Below, in pieces: positions 17,456 to 26,478 of a stretch of DNA of 64,000 nucleotides. Position 1 is the stretch's first letter. Every line of letters begins with the position of its first letter. The translations under genes and the position numbers were made by a program. Under the pieces are notes generated by a model. That model made no database searches, was not told where the DNA came from, and saw only the letters and a list, made by a program, of their open reading frames with translations. The DNA is from JAJZXY01 sp046706185 (GTDB lineage Archaea > Thermoplasmatota > Thermoplasmata > Sysuiplasmatales > Sysuiplasmataceae), in assembly GCA_046706185.1 (NCBI GenBank), contig JBJKPR010000004.1, positions 1 to 64,000 on the forward strand, in the 5' to 3' direction.

Positions 17456-18754
17456 ATGGAATCTAAACTACGGACGGGACAGGTGTACTGCTTGAAGCTT
17501 GCTCGTGTTAACGGTGATATTGCGGTCCTTGCATATTCGGGCGGACTTGACACTTCCGTCGCAATCAACTGGATAAAGGAAAAGTATGCTGTCGAGGTTG
17601 CAACAGTCGTTGTGGATGTCGGGCAGGAAGAGGACCTGCAGGAAGCTGCGGACCGTGCACTGGATAACGGAGCGGCCAGGTCCTTCCTTGTTGATGCAAA
17701 GGATGAGTTTGCGACCGGATACATCGCAGAGGCCATCAGGGCAAACGCCATGTATGAGGGAAGATACCCTCTCGGAACAGCGCTTGCAAGGCCGCTTATT
17801 GCGGAGAAGATAGCTTCGATAGCCACAAAGCTCGGGGCGAAGTACGTGGCTCACGGATGCACGGGCAAGGGGAATGACCAGGTCCGGCTGGAGCTTGCTT
17901 TCAAGGCACTTAACCCGTCACTTGCAGTTATTGCCCCAATACGGGAATGGAACATGAACAGGGATGACGAGGTTGCATATGCTGCCGCGCGCGGCATAAA
18001 GCTCAGGAAGAGCCAGCCCTCGAAGTACAGTACCGATGAGAACCTCTGGGGGAGAAGCATAGAGGGGGGCGACCTTGAGGATGCTTTTGTCGAGCCTCCT
18101 GAGGATATATACCAGTGGACATCACGAATGGACAGATGGCCTGCCACACCCTCCTACATGACAATTCAGTTTGAGCGCGGCATACCAGTCTCGATCGACG
18201 GCAGGAGGATGAAGCTTTCGGAGCTTGTGATTGAGCTCAACAGGATCGCAGGCATGAACGGCGTCGGCAGGGTAGACCACATCGAGGACAGGTTTGTGGG
18301 CATAAAGTCAAGGGAGAATTATGAATGCCCTGCAGCTGTTGTGCTCATCCAGGCACACCGTGCACTGGAGGGGCTTGTGCTCTCCAAGGATATGCTCCAG
18401 TTCAAGTCATACGTGGAAAACAGGTTTTCCGAACTCGTCTACAACGGCTTCTGGTTTTCAGACCTCATGCAGTCTGTGAAGGCGTTCATCTCGTCCACTC
18501 AGGAGAAGGTCACCGGGGAGGTCAGGGTGAAACTCTACAAGGGCTCCTCATCAGTGTGCGGCGTCAGGTCCGAGCATTCGCTTTACCGCACCGCCCTCTC
18601 CACCTACTCGAGGGGAGACGCCTTCGATCAGCGCGCGTCGGAGGGTTTCATTTATATTGTCGGGCTTCCAGTGACCGGTGTAGCCTCCTCGGAGTTCGAA
18701 GCGTCAGATGTCAAGGAAAGAGTTGTGGAGCGGAAGGTTCAGAAAACGGCTTGA
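17456..18754 (+). CDS. argG: Argininosuccinate synthase
   Basis: ArgG, 432 aa, joining citrulline and aspartate with ATP cleavage. The PP-motif AYSGGLDTSVAINW lies at 27-40, followed by GCTGKGNDQVR and NLWGRSIEGGDLED. Start ATG 17456 gives about 20 residues before the motif. TTG 17492 is an alternative with a shorter N-terminus, closer to the usual 400-residue form. It overlaps argH by 47 nt. Ornithine carbamoyltransferase (argF) is not in this window, so that pathway step must be encoded elsewhere. Confidence 0.95.
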   Translation: MESKLRTGQVYCLKLARVNGDIAVLAYSGGLDTSVAINWIKEKYAVEVATVVVDVGQEEDLQEAADRALDNGAARSFLVDAKDEFATGYIAEAIRANAMYEGRYPLGTALARPLIAEKIASIATKLGAKYVAHGCTGKGNDQVRLELAFKALNPSLAVIAPIREWNMNRDDEVAYAAARGIKLRKSQPSKYSTDENLWGRSIEGGDLEDAFVEPPEDIYQWTSRMDRWPATPSYMTIQFERGIPVSIDGRRMKLSELVIELNRIAGMNGVGRVDHIEDRFVGIKSRENYECPAAVVLIQAHRALEGLVLSKDMLQFKSYVENRFSELVYNGFWFSDLMQSVKAFISSTQEKVTGEVRVKLYKGSSSVCGVRSEHSLYRTALSTYSRGDAFDQRASEGFIYIVGLPVTGVASSEFEASDVKERVVERKVQKTA

Positions 18755-20129
18755 CCCGGCAGTAAGGCTGTTCACCTCATCCCCCGAAGACGCAATACTG
18801 CTAAAATATGACATAGCGGGAAGCATAGCACACGCTATGGGCCTCCACAGGGCCGGCCTGCTCAGCAGGGAGGAACTGGGCGGAATAGTCGAGGGGCTCA
18901 GATCCGTGTACTCATCCTACTCAGGCAGGCCGGAAAAGCTCCTTTCCGGGGAGGAGGATGTCCATATGGCTGTAGAAGGGAAGCTCATCGCCATGCATCC
19001 TGAACTGGGTCCCAAACTGCACACAGGCAGGAGCAGAAATGACCAGGTCGCTCTTGACCTGAAGCTCTTCTCCAGGGCAGGTGTGCTGCAGCTGCTCTCC
19101 ACCCTTATCGAGCTCGAGGGTTCCATCCTCTCAGTATGCAGGAGGCATATTTCGACCCCCGTGCCTGCCTATACGCATCTCCAGCGTGCGCAGCCCGTCT
19201 ACCTGTCACACTACTACCTAGCCCACTTCTGGCGGTTCATGCGGGACGTGAAACGACTGCAGCAGCTCTTCGACAGCATGAACAGCTCGCCCCTGGGAGC
19301 GGGCGCGATTGCAGGAAGCAGCCATCCTCTCGACCCTTCATTCACCTCATCCCTCCTGGGCTTTGCAGGCAGCTTTGACAACTCCGTTGATGCGTCCTCC
19401 GACAGGGACTTCTGTCTGGAAGTCGCATTCTCTTCCTCCATCGCTGCAGTACATCTCTCCTCCATTGCAGAGGAGATCGTTCTCTGGAGCACTTCGGAAT
19501 TCGGTTACGTCATTCTGCCTGATGCGCTTTCTACCGGAAGCAGCCTAATGCCTCACAAGAAGAACCCGGACATTGCGGAGCTAGTCCGTGGAAAGTGCGG
19601 CACCGTTACAGGTTATCTCATGTCAATGATGATGACAGTCAAGGGACTCCCGCTCGGCTATTCACGCGACCTGCAGGAGCTGAAGAAACCGCTCATCTCG
19701 ACAATATCGGACGTAAGCTCGATGGCCGAAATGATCAGCGCCCTTGTTTCAGGCATCAGTTTCAACTCAAAAAGGATGAGGGAAAACTCGTCGGACCAGT
19801 TCTCATATTCTGTCGAAGTTGCGGATGGGCTTGTAAGGAAGGGAGTGCCCTTCAGGGAGGCGCACAACGCAGTGGGCAGGGCGGTTGCAGATTCTCTTGA
19901 GCAGGGAAGGAAGCTCGAGGATGTTGTGCGCGGTTCCTGGCCGGATATAGATTTTCCGGCAGGTCCCGCCCAAGCAGTAGAAATGAGGTCAAGCCCTGGC
20001 GGAAGCAGCATTGCGAGCGTAAGGCAGCAGCTCACTGCCGCATCTGCAGAGATGTCAGGCGCGAGAAGGTGGCTGCGCTCCAGGCGGAGGACGGCATCCT
20101 CGGTGGACAGGTTGCTCGGTGTGGCCTGA
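18708..20129 (+). CDS. argH: Argininosuccinate lyase
   Basis: Fumarase/aspartase superfamily, 473 aa, splitting argininosuccinate into arginine and fumarate. The superfamily signature GSSLMPHKKNPD carries the catalytic Ser (about 279). HTGRSRNDQVALDLK and VPAYTHLQRAQP are ArgH-specific. Start ATG 18708 lies within argG, so translation is coupled. The fumarate made here could enter the TCA cycle, whose succinate dehydrogenase is encoded convergently just downstream. Confidence 0.95.
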   Translation: MSRKELWSGRFRKRLDPAVRLFTSSPEDAILLKYDIAGSIAHAMGLHRAGLLSREELGGIVEGLRSVYSSYSGRPEKLLSGEEDVHMAVEGKLIAMHPELGPKLHTGRSRNDQVALDLKLFSRAGVLQLLSTLIELEGSILSVCRRHISTPVPAYTHLQRAQPVYLSHYYLAHFWRFMRDVKRLQQLFDSMNSSPLGAGAIAGSSHPLDPSFTSSLLGFAGSFDNSVDASSDRDFCLEVAFSSSIAAVHLSSIAEEIVLWSTSEFGYVILPDALSTGSSLMPHKKNPDIAELVRGKCGTVTGYLMSMMMTVKGLPLGYSRDLQELKKPLISTISDVSSMAEMISALVSGISFNSKRMRENSSDQFSYSVEVADGLVRKGVPFREAHNAVGRAVADSLEQGRKLEDVVRGSWPDIDFPAGPAQAVEMRSSPGGSSIASVRQQLTAASAEMSGARRWLRSRRRTASSVDRLLGVA

Positions 20130-20156
20130 CCGGAGCATGCAGCACGCGCCTGTCCT

Positions 20157-21158
20157 TCACTGTTTCAAGTTCTTCTTCACTATCTCTGTCTTGAGGAGCT
20201 GGATGGTAAGGGCCGGGTCTACTCCCTTGGGGCATGCAACCGAACAGGCACCAGCGAATTCACAGTCCCAGACGTGAGTGAGCTTGTCGACCATGTCAAG
20301 CCTCTTGTCTCCAAGTTCGTCCCTTGAATCTTCATAGTAGCGCTGAACCTGAGACAGGGCCTGCGGCCCGATGAACATCGGGTTGATGTTGACCACGGGG
20401 CATGCATCCACGCAGAGGCCGCACATGATGCAGTATGAAAAGGGCAGGAATTTATTCAGCTGATCCTTTGTCTGGATGTACTCTTTTTTTGCTTCGTACT
20501 TTTCAACCTCGTCCTTCCTGTGTATGTTTGGCGCGATGGATGCATGTCGAGAGAAGAAATCATCGAAGTCTGTGACAAGGTCTTTCAGCAGCGGATGCCC
20601 CTGCATCGGGCCGACGCTGACACTCCCGTCATCCTGCATGTTCTTGAATACATTAGTTTCGCACGCAAGAACAGGTTTGCCGTTCACCACCATGCCGCAT
20701 GAGCCGCATATGCCCATCCTGCAGCTGTACCTGGCAGCAATTGTCGGATCCTGTTTTCTCTTTATGTCTATTATCGCATCAAGCACGCTTGAGTACCTGT
20801 CTGCCCTTACCTTATAGACATTCTCCTCCAGCCTCTTTGTCTCCGGGTTGAACCTGTTTATCTTCATCTCGACAATGCGCACGTCCTCGTGCGTCGTCGT
20901 GTCTATATCGTAGTTGTGGACGACCTGTGCATTCCCCTCCTTCAGGTCAATGAAGTGCGGGGGCTTCTGCCTTTCGAGGAAGACATCCCTGAAGCCCATT
21001 ACTCCAAAAAGGGCAAAACCGATCATTGAGAGGTAGAGAACAACTCTGGAAGCAGTTCCCGCGTGCAGTGCGTTGAATATTATGTAAAGGTAGAGCAGTA
21101 CAGGAACTCCAAGCATCGGCGCATAGACTGTGACCATTGAAATCCATGATCTCTTCAT
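20157..21158 (-). CDS. sdhB: Succinate dehydrogenase iron-sulfur subunit with fused N-terminal membrane anchor
   Basis: The SdhB/FrdB core is complete: a [2Fe-2S] set CRMGICGSCG plus a later Cys (about C146, C151, C154, C166), a [4Fe-4S] set CIMCGLCVDACP (C243-C253) and a third cluster in CEFAGACSVACP. Unusually, about 55 residues precede the core and form two membrane segments (roughly 8-27 and 34-54). The length is 333 aa against about 240-290 normally. ATG 21158, with SD GAGGG, is preferred over TTG 21179. It is last in sdhA-anchor-sdhB. The fused helices probably supply the second half of the membrane anchor. Confidence 0.9.
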   Translation of the reverse strand: MKRSWISMVTVYAPMLGVPVLLYLYIIFNALHAGTASRVVLYLSMIGFALFGVMGFRDVFLERQKPPHFIDLKEGNAQVVHNYDIDTTTHEDVRIVEMKINRFNPETKRLEENVYKVRADRYSSVLDAIIDIKRKQDPTIAARYSCRMGICGSCGMVVNGKPVLACETNVFKNMQDDGSVSVGPMQGHPLLKDLVTDFDDFFSRHASIAPNIHRKDEVEKYEAKKEYIQTKDQLNKFLPFSYCIMCGLCVDACPVVNINPMFIGPQALSQVQRYYEDSRDELGDKRLDMVDKLTHVWDCEFAGACSVACPKGVDPALTIQLLKTEIVKKNLKQ

Positions 21159-21185
21159 TTCAATCCCTCGGGATTTCAAATTGTT

Positions 21186-21599
21186 TCAAGCGACCATCTC
21201 CGCTATCAGAACAAAGAGACCTATGATCCAGAGCATTAGGGCTATGTACGGCACCGCCCTGTAACCAGGGTATTCCCTCTTTCCTGCCATTGCCGAGAGG
21301 TACGACTCATTTAGCCTTCCAAACACAATTCCGCGACTGCCTGCAAGCGACAGTCCCTTGAGTGTTTCGAACACTTGGGTAGAGAAGAAAATCCAGTCAA
21401 GCACGATAAGCACCTTCAATGCGCCCTCAAGCGGCGGTGCTGCCAGCGTTGCAAGGAAAACAATGAATGTGAGCAGGGATGTGATTATGAGCAATCGATA
21501 TGAGATAAGATGGACAAGCGCCTCGATGTCGAATGGTCTGAGTCTTCGCAGGTTCGAGAGCCTTCCCCTTGGATCGTAGATATTCTTGTCATCCGTCAT
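21186..21599 (-). CDS. Succinate dehydrogenase membrane anchor subunit (SdhC/D-like)
   Basis: A 137-residue protein with three hydrophobic segments (about 32-54, 60-80 and 112-134), starting after RRLRPFDIEALVHLISYR. The His at the start of helix 1 could be a haem or quinone-site ligand, as in SdhC-type anchors, but sequence similarity is too weak to assign C or D. ATG 21599 overlaps the sdhA stop as TGATG. Sitting between sdhA and sdhB makes the role as anchor nearly certain by context. With the two SdhB helices the complex would have five membrane helices. Confidence 0.75.
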   Translation of the reverse strand: MTDDKNIYDPRGRLSNLRRLRPFDIEALVHLISYRLLIITSLLTFIVFLATLAAPPLEGALKVLIVLDWIFFSTQVFETLKGLSLAGSRGIVFGRLNESYLSAMAGKREYPGYRAVPYIALMLWIIGLFVLIAEMVA

Positions 21600-23344
21600 C
21601 AGTACACCCTCTCTACAGGCTTCCACTTTGTGATTGTCACCGGAATATAGCTTATCTTCACATCCCCTTCGGATCTCGCGGCAATGGTGTGCTTGAGAAA
21701 GTTGTCATCGTCTCTCTTTGGATACTCTATCATGGCGTGTGCACCGCGGCTCTCCTTCCTGTTTATTGCGCCTTCCACGACCACATCAGCCAGGTCGATG
21801 AGGTTGCCAATTTCGAGCGCATCCCTCAGGTTGGAGTTGAACTCTCTTCCCTTGTCCGCTATGTATATGTCACGATACTCCTCCCTGAGCTGCCTTATCA
21901 CTCCTCTTGCCTTTTCGAGCTCGCTTGTCTTCCTGTAAACATAGACAAGCTCGTCCATCGTTCCCTGAAGCCTGCTCTGCAGCTCGTAAGGGTTCACAGA
22001 CCCCTTGCTTTCAATCAGGCTGTTGATTCTCTTTTCCTCTTCTTCCGCTTTTGCGATGACTTCTTTTCCATCATCTGAGGAGCCGTTTCCTGCCAGGTAT
22101 TCCGGTATGGCGTTGCCTGCCAGCCTGCCCCATACCGAGCACTGGCTCAGCGAGTTGCTTCCAAGTCTGTTGGAACCGTGTACGCTCACGCAGCCGCACT
22201 CTCCCACAGCCCACATGCCTCCCGCGACGCTTCCGCTCGGGCCGAGCATTATCTGGCCCCGGGTATTCACATGTATGCCCCCCATTGTGAAATGGGCCGC
22301 CGGCCTGATGGGCAGCGGCTCGGTATGCGGGTCGACGTTGATCGATTTGATTGAGAGCTCCCTGATCATCGGCAGCCTCTCGTCGAGCAGCCTTGCGTCC
22401 AGATGCGTGAGGTCCAGGTGCACGTACGGCATGCCGCTTTCCTTGTGTGTGTAGCCCCTGCCTTCTCTGATCTCAGTGACAATTGCCCTTGACACAATAT
22501 CCCTCGGGGCAAGTTCCATCTTGCTCTTTGCGTACTGCTCCATGAAGCGGTCGCCCTTGTTGTTTCTCAGGTAACCGCCCTCTCCCCTGGCCGCCTCAGT
22601 GATAAGTATGCCGCTTGGGACAAGCGCCGTTGGGTGGAACTGGACAAACTCCATGTCTTTGAGCGGAAGGCCAGCCCTGTAGGCAAGCGCAATGCCGTCT
22701 CCTGTGCTTGAATGGGCAGTCGTCGTGAAACCGTACGTCCTTGAGAACCCACCGGTTGCAATCACGCAGGTCTTTGCCCTGAAGAGTTTCATCTCCCTGT
22801 TTGCAAGCTCTATTGCGGTCACTCCGGTGAACCGGTTGCCGGCCATCAGTATAGAGGTTGCAAAATGCTCGTGGTATATGTCCACGTTGTTGAGGCCTGT
22901 CACTTCATCATACAGCGCCCTCATCATGAAGAAACCTGTCTTGTCGGCAGCAAAAGCGGTCCTCGGTATCGTCATTCCACCGAACGGTCTCTGCTGTATC
23001 GAACCATCGTCAGTTCTGTTCCATGACACGCCTATGTGGTCGTAAAACCTTATTTCGCCTGGTGCCTTGTCCGCAAGTATCTCGACTGCGTCCTGGTCTG
23101 CAAGAAAGTCAGAGCCCTTCACAGTGTCGTATGCATGCAGTTCCAGTGTGTCGTTTGTTGCTTCCGGGTACAGGACACCGGATATCCCGCCTTCTGCAGA
23201 AACAGAATGGCTCCTCATTGCGTGCAGTTTTGTTATTATTGCAATCCTGATTTTCTTCTGACCTTTGAGGCTTGCGTGAATGGCAGTGGTGAGGCCGCCA
23301 AGTCCGCTTCCAAGTATCACGGTGTCATAGTCAAGTATTTCCAT
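21599..23344 (-). CDS. sdhA: Succinate dehydrogenase / fumarate reductase flavoprotein subunit
   Basis: SdhA, 581 aa. The FAD dinucleotide motif VILGSGLGGLTTAIHA opens the protein. SHSVSAEGGISG contains His46, the expected covalent FAD attachment site. FVQFHPTAL, RGEGGYLRN and HFTMGGIHVN hold substrate-binding and catalytic residues, and GSNRLGSNSLSQC is the C-terminal FAD site. It oxidises succinate to fumarate (or the reverse), feeding quinones through SdhB and the anchor. It is the first gene of its operon, with a TATA element about 30-40 nt upstream. Confidence 0.95.
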   Translation of the reverse strand: MEILDYDTVILGSGLGGLTTAIHASLKGQKKIRIAIITKLHAMRSHSVSAEGGISGVLYPEATNDTLELHAYDTVKGSDFLADQDAVEILADKAPGEIRFYDHIGVSWNRTDDGSIQQRPFGGMTIPRTAFAADKTGFFMMRALYDEVTGLNNVDIYHEHFATSILMAGNRFTGVTAIELANREMKLFRAKTCVIATGGFSRTYGFTTTAHSSTGDGIALAYRAGLPLKDMEFVQFHPTALVPSGILITEAARGEGGYLRNNKGDRFMEQYAKSKMELAPRDIVSRAIVTEIREGRGYTHKESGMPYVHLDLTHLDARLLDERLPMIRELSIKSINVDPHTEPLPIRPAAHFTMGGIHVNTRGQIMLGPSGSVAGGMWAVGECGCVSVHGSNRLGSNSLSQCSVWGRLAGNAIPEYLAGNGSSDDGKEVIAKAEEEEKRINSLIESKGSVNPYELQSRLQGTMDELVYVYRKTSELEKARGVIRQLREEYRDIYIADKGREFNSNLRDALEIGNLIDLADVVVEGAINRKESRGAHAMIEYPKRDDDNFLKHTIAARSEGDVKISYIPVTITKWKPVERVY

Positions 23345-23373
23345 AAAACATCATTCGGCGCTAGGATAGTCGA

Positions 23374-23385
23374 CTATAATTTAAA
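23374..23385 (-). promoter_or_regulatory. TATA box for the sdh operon
   Basis: On the minus strand TTTAAATTATAG lies about 30-40 nt before ATG 23344. It predicts a very short or absent leader for the sdhA-anchor-sdhB transcript. Confidence 0.5.
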
Positions 23386-23489
23386 ACTTGGCGAAATTGC
23401 AGCAAACTGTGACCGCTTTTTCTACTGCGAATCAAAATGAGTCACTGCAAAAGTTAATATCCGGACAGAGATCCTTTCCTGCATAGGTA

Positions 23490-23744
23490 GTGAGTGTGGG
23501 AACAGAAGTAAGGAAAAAGTGCGTCAAGTGTGGCGAGCTGAAATACGACGAGCATCCCAAAGGTAAGTATTTTCACACCCGTAATCTGTTCATACTTGGC
23601 TGGTGGTGCGCCGACTGCCTGAAGAACACTCCAAAGGAAGAAGTTGACGCCTGGGCCAAGAAGAGGACCGCCGAGGTTGATGGGAAGTACGACAAGATAT
23701 TCCAGCATTACAAGGAAGACCTTGTCCCAAATCAGGATGAGTAG
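23490..23744 (+). CDS. Small Cys4 zinc-binding protein, unknown
   Basis: An 84-residue protein starting at GTG. One CxxC pair (KKCVKCGEL) and a second (WWCADCLKN) about 30 residues later would make one zinc site, with an aromatic-rich FHTRNLFILGWW between them and a charged helical tail. This resembles small archaeal zinc-ribbon proteins of unknown function. A TATA-like AAGTTAATAT lies about 35 nt upstream. It lies between sdhA (divergent) and osmC (convergent), and the context gives no clear role. Confidence 0.7.
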   Translation: MSVGTEVRKKCVKCGELKYDEHPKGKYFHTRNLFILGWWCADCLKNTPKEEVDAWAKKRTAEVDGKYDKIFQHYKEDLVPNQDE

Positions 23745-23769
23745 GCGTCCCGCCTGAGTGACAGCGGCG

Positions 23770-24174
23770 CTATGTGTCGTGGATCACGAAGCTGTGGCGG
23801 AGCTCTATTTCAGGCCTGAACATGGCTGAAACGGAGCAGTATTTCTCCACTGACAGGGCAACAGCCTTTTGAGCCTTTTCCGCAGGGACATTTGCGCCGA
23901 ATATGTCGTACCTTACCTCTATCCTGTTCCATATTCTTGGATACTCCTCCCTTCTCTGCCCCTCAACGCTCACTTCGACCCTGGTTATCCTTTCCCTCAT
24001 TTTTGTGAGTATGTCCACAACATCCACACCTGTGCACCCCGCAAGTGCCACCAGGAGCAGCTCCATCGGGCTGAGATTTTTTCTTTCATCTCCCCATTCA
24101 ATGCTCAACGGAGCCATGCCCTCGGCGTCTGCAACAAATGTCTTGCCTCCATTCCACACTGCCCTGATTTTCAT
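23770..24174 (-). CDS. OsmC/Ohr-family protein
   Basis: OsmC-like protein, 134 aa. The family helix reads SPMELLLVALAGCTGVDVV, with the first conserved redox Cys in AGCTG; a second Cys lies near EKYCSVSAMF, the usual position of the peroxidatic pair. Members reduce organic hydroperoxides or act in redox defence. No signal peptide is seen. A TATA element about 30 nt upstream (24204-24211) suggests a leaderless or nearly leaderless mRNA. Confidence 0.88.
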   Translation of the reverse strand: MKIRAVWNGGKTFVADAEGMAPLSIEWGDERKNLSPMELLLVALAGCTGVDVVDILTKMRERITRVEVSVEGQRREEYPRIWNRIEVRYDIFGANVPAEKAQKAVALSVEKYCSVSAMFRPEIELRHSFVIHDT

Positions 24175-24549
24175 GTGTTCCGCTCGCTTTTTGATATGTG
24201 CGCGTTATATCAATTTTGCACGTTCGCGCCTCTCCTGAGAAGTTCTGTTTCGACAATACTTGGATGATGTATACCAATCTGTAAGTTGAGACGGAATCTT
24301 TCCCTGATAGTCACTAAAATGTGGACAATGTTCTGAAATTTCATAGACATTCTGCATTATATTCAATTACGAATATCGTATGTAGATAACAATCAACGCA
24401 CTCGACTGTTGCATTGCCTTCATTGTTGCAATGTGACGCCAACCGAACTGTTGCACTGGTAACAAACGATTATATAGGCAGCGCCGGTCAATGGGAAGCG
24501 GACAGTAGGTGCTGCATTCTTTGAGTGCAGCCCCGCAAGTGGTGGAATT
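24175..24549. promoter_or_regulatory. 375-nt divergent intergenic region with repeats and two promoters
   Basis: This AT-richer gap holds no gene I can support. Near its left end is the minus-strand TATA of osmC (24204-24211). A perfect inverted repeat, TACGA-ATA-TCGTA, lies at 24368-24380. Three copies of TGTTGCA followed by a base and TG occur at 24407, 24424 and 24449, directly before a plus-strand TATA box (ATTATATAG, 24469-24477) that should drive the saccharopine-dehydrogenase-like gene. The repeats look like an operator cluster. Confidence 0.45.
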
Positions 24550-25695
24550 TTGGAAGTTCTGTTAATAGGAACGGGCGGAGTAGGAACAGTGATTGCAAGG
24601 CATCTCGCACGGAGCAACAGTGTGGACAAACTGCTTCTTGCGGATATAGACATCGAGCAGGCCGAAAAAGTTGCGAGAAAAGTCGGAAAGCGCAAGGCCG
24701 AAGCGATTAAGCTCGACGCGGGAAACAAGTCGCAGGTAGACAGGGCATTGAAGCACAAGGGGCTCGTTGTAAACTCCTCCCTGCCAAGGTTCAACGATCT
24801 CCTCATGGAGTCTGCTCTCAGGCACCACGTAAGATATGTGGACCTTGCGCTTGACAGTGAAGTGAAACCTTATCGCATGGGCAAGTTGTGGAAGAAGGAA
24901 GGGGTGGCTGCTGTTATCGGCGTAGGGGAGGATCCTGGGATAAGCAATGTTGCAGCACGTTATGCATCGGACAACCTTGACGCCGTGAAGTCTATCAGGA
25001 TAAGGGATGGTGAAACAGCAAACAGCCGGAAGTATCCGTTCGTGTGCCTTTTCTCACCAGCCACATTCATTCAGGAGACGATGGAGGAGCCTGCAATTTT
25101 CAGGGAGGGCAAACTGCAGAAGATCAAACGGCTCAGCGACAGGGAGGTGTACGACTTCCCGGAGGGCATAGGAGAGCTTCCTGTATACAGTGTTAATCAT
25201 GAAGAAGTTTACAGCCTGCCGAAGAACATAGGCAAAGGCGTCCAGTACGTCGATTTCAAGCTTGCTCTGACTGATGACACGCTCAAGTATCTTGATGTGC
25301 TCAACAGTCTCGGGCTGATGTCTGACAAGGCAATAAAGGTCGGCAGAGCGGAGATAAGACCCAGGGATCTCACTCTCAAGCTGATACCACAACCGGCTGA
25401 ACTCGGTTCAGACATTACAGGAAAGGCGGTGCTCCTTGTCGAGGTAGAGGGGACCAAGGGGGGCAGAGAAGTGAAGCACACCATATACTGTCACATTGAT
25501 CACGGCGAGTCGTACAGAAAGTACGGCGTCACCGGAACATCGTTTCTTACAGGAACGGGGGCTGCCGCGGGAGCGTTGCAGCTCATCGAGACTGAAGGTC
25601 TGGCGGGGGTCTACGCTCCAGAGCAGCTTGACGCCGCAAGATACTTCGAAATACTCGAAGACCTTGGTGTCAAGCCCGTACACATCGAGGAGTAA
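24550..25695 (+). CDS. Saccharopine dehydrogenase-family oxidoreductase
   Basis: A 381-residue protein with an N-terminal Rossmann fold (VLLIGTGGVGTVIARHLA) and the family segments VVNSSLPRF, RYVDLALD and GVGEDPGISNVAARYA. Such enzymes include saccharopine dehydrogenase, lysine 6-dehydrogenase and carboxynorspermidine synthase, all forming or splitting secondary-amine or imine links of amino acids. Which one cannot be decided from sequence. Start is TTG 24550 behind GGTGG. The promoter at 24469 is preceded by three repeats. It is convergent with the PAC2 gene. Confidence 0.82.
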   Translation: MEVLLIGTGGVGTVIARHLARSNSVDKLLLADIDIEQAEKVARKVGKRKAEAIKLDAGNKSQVDRALKHKGLVVNSSLPRFNDLLMESALRHHVRYVDLALDSEVKPYRMGKLWKKEGVAAVIGVGEDPGISNVAARYASDNLDAVKSIRIRDGETANSRKYPFVCLFSPATFIQETMEEPAIFREGKLQKIKRLSDREVYDFPEGIGELPVYSVNHEEVYSLPKNIGKGVQYVDFKLALTDDTLKYLDVLNSLGLMSDKAIKVGRAEIRPRDLTLKLIPQPAELGSDITGKAVLLVEVEGTKGGREVKHTIYCHIDHGESYRKYGVTGTSFLTGTGAAAGALQLIETEGLAGVYAPEQLDAARYFEILEDLGVKPVHIEE

Positions 25696-25705
25696 GGGGA
25701 GACAT

Positions 25706-26446
25706 TCACCTGTACATGGATACGAGGGAGCGCAGCCTGTCTGACTTCGCCTCTTTCCTCATTCTGTTTTCCCTCGTTTCCATCTGAACTGCAACGTCGC
25801 ATATGGGACCGCAGTCGAGGTCGTATTTCAGGCAGAGCCTGTCAACAGCGTGCACCATGAGTGCCGCAGCTGCAGTGTCCCTTGCATTGTCGTTTGTCTC
25901 TGTTAGAAGGGCGATCGTGTTCAGGCCGTTCTTCATCCCTTCATGAAGCAGCAGGCCAGGGATGCCAGTGACGTATCCCTCCTCCAGCATCTCAATACCT
26001 GCATTCTTGAGCATGTGAACGCCCGCCTCGCTCGACGCAGTGCCGTAAACCGCAACCTCCCTGTGCTCCATCTCCTCGCTCTCAACAAGCATCCCCTGGG
26101 GGGAAAGGAGGAGTGTTGCTTTCGCAGACTGGGCCCACTTGACTATCTCAGAAGCCACCTCCCTGATCGCGCTTTCAGGTGCGGGCAATTCAGATTTGAC
26201 AACTGCCAGCTTGGTGCCGCTCGGGAGTTTTCCGCCATATACTGTAATCGTTGGAACAGGTCTGTGCTTTCTGACAACAGTGACCGGGGGCATCGCCTGA
26301 ATGTCGAGATCCACCATTGGTTTGAGGTTGAAAAAATCTATTATGTAACGGCCAGTGATCGATGCGATACCGCCGATTCCAGGAAACGACTCGATTACAA
26401 TCGGTCCCCTCTGTACGAGCCGCTTCTGGTTGCTCAATTTACTCAT
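25706..26446 (-). CDS. PAC2-family protein (proteasome assembly chaperone-like)
   Basis: PAC2 (ATP-grasp-like chaperone) family, 246 aa. The N-terminal IESFPGIGGIASITGRYII and the central AKATLLLSPQGMLV, then GYVTGIPGLLLHEG, are the family pattern. Archaeal members are often linked to proteasome assembly, though their function is unproven. The C-terminal part is basic and helical (RENRMRKEAKSDRLRS). A TATA element (26470-26477 on the minus strand) lies about 25 nt before ATG 26446, so it is probably leaderless. It is divergent from the GH57 giant. Confidence 0.85.
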   Translation of the reverse strand: MSKLSNQKRLVQRGPIVIESFPGIGGIASITGRYIIDFFNLKPMVDLDIQAMPPVTVVRKHRPVPTITVYGGKLPSGTKLAVVKSELPAPESAIREVASEIVKWAQSAKATLLLSPQGMLVESEEMEHREVAVYGTASSEAGVHMLKNAGIEMLEEGYVTGIPGLLLHEGMKNGLNTIALLTETNDNARDTAAAALMVHAVDRLCLKYDLDCGPICDVAVQMETRENRMRKEAKSDRLRSLVSMYR

Positions 26447-26469
26447 ATCAACGTAGTAACATCTACAGG

Positions 26470-26477
26470 TTTAAAAA
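26470..26477 (-). promoter_or_regulatory. TATA box for the PAC2 gene
   Basis: On the minus strand TTTTTAAA lies about 24-31 nt before ATG 26446, giving a leaderless arrangement. Confidence 0.45.
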
Positions 26478-26478
26478 A

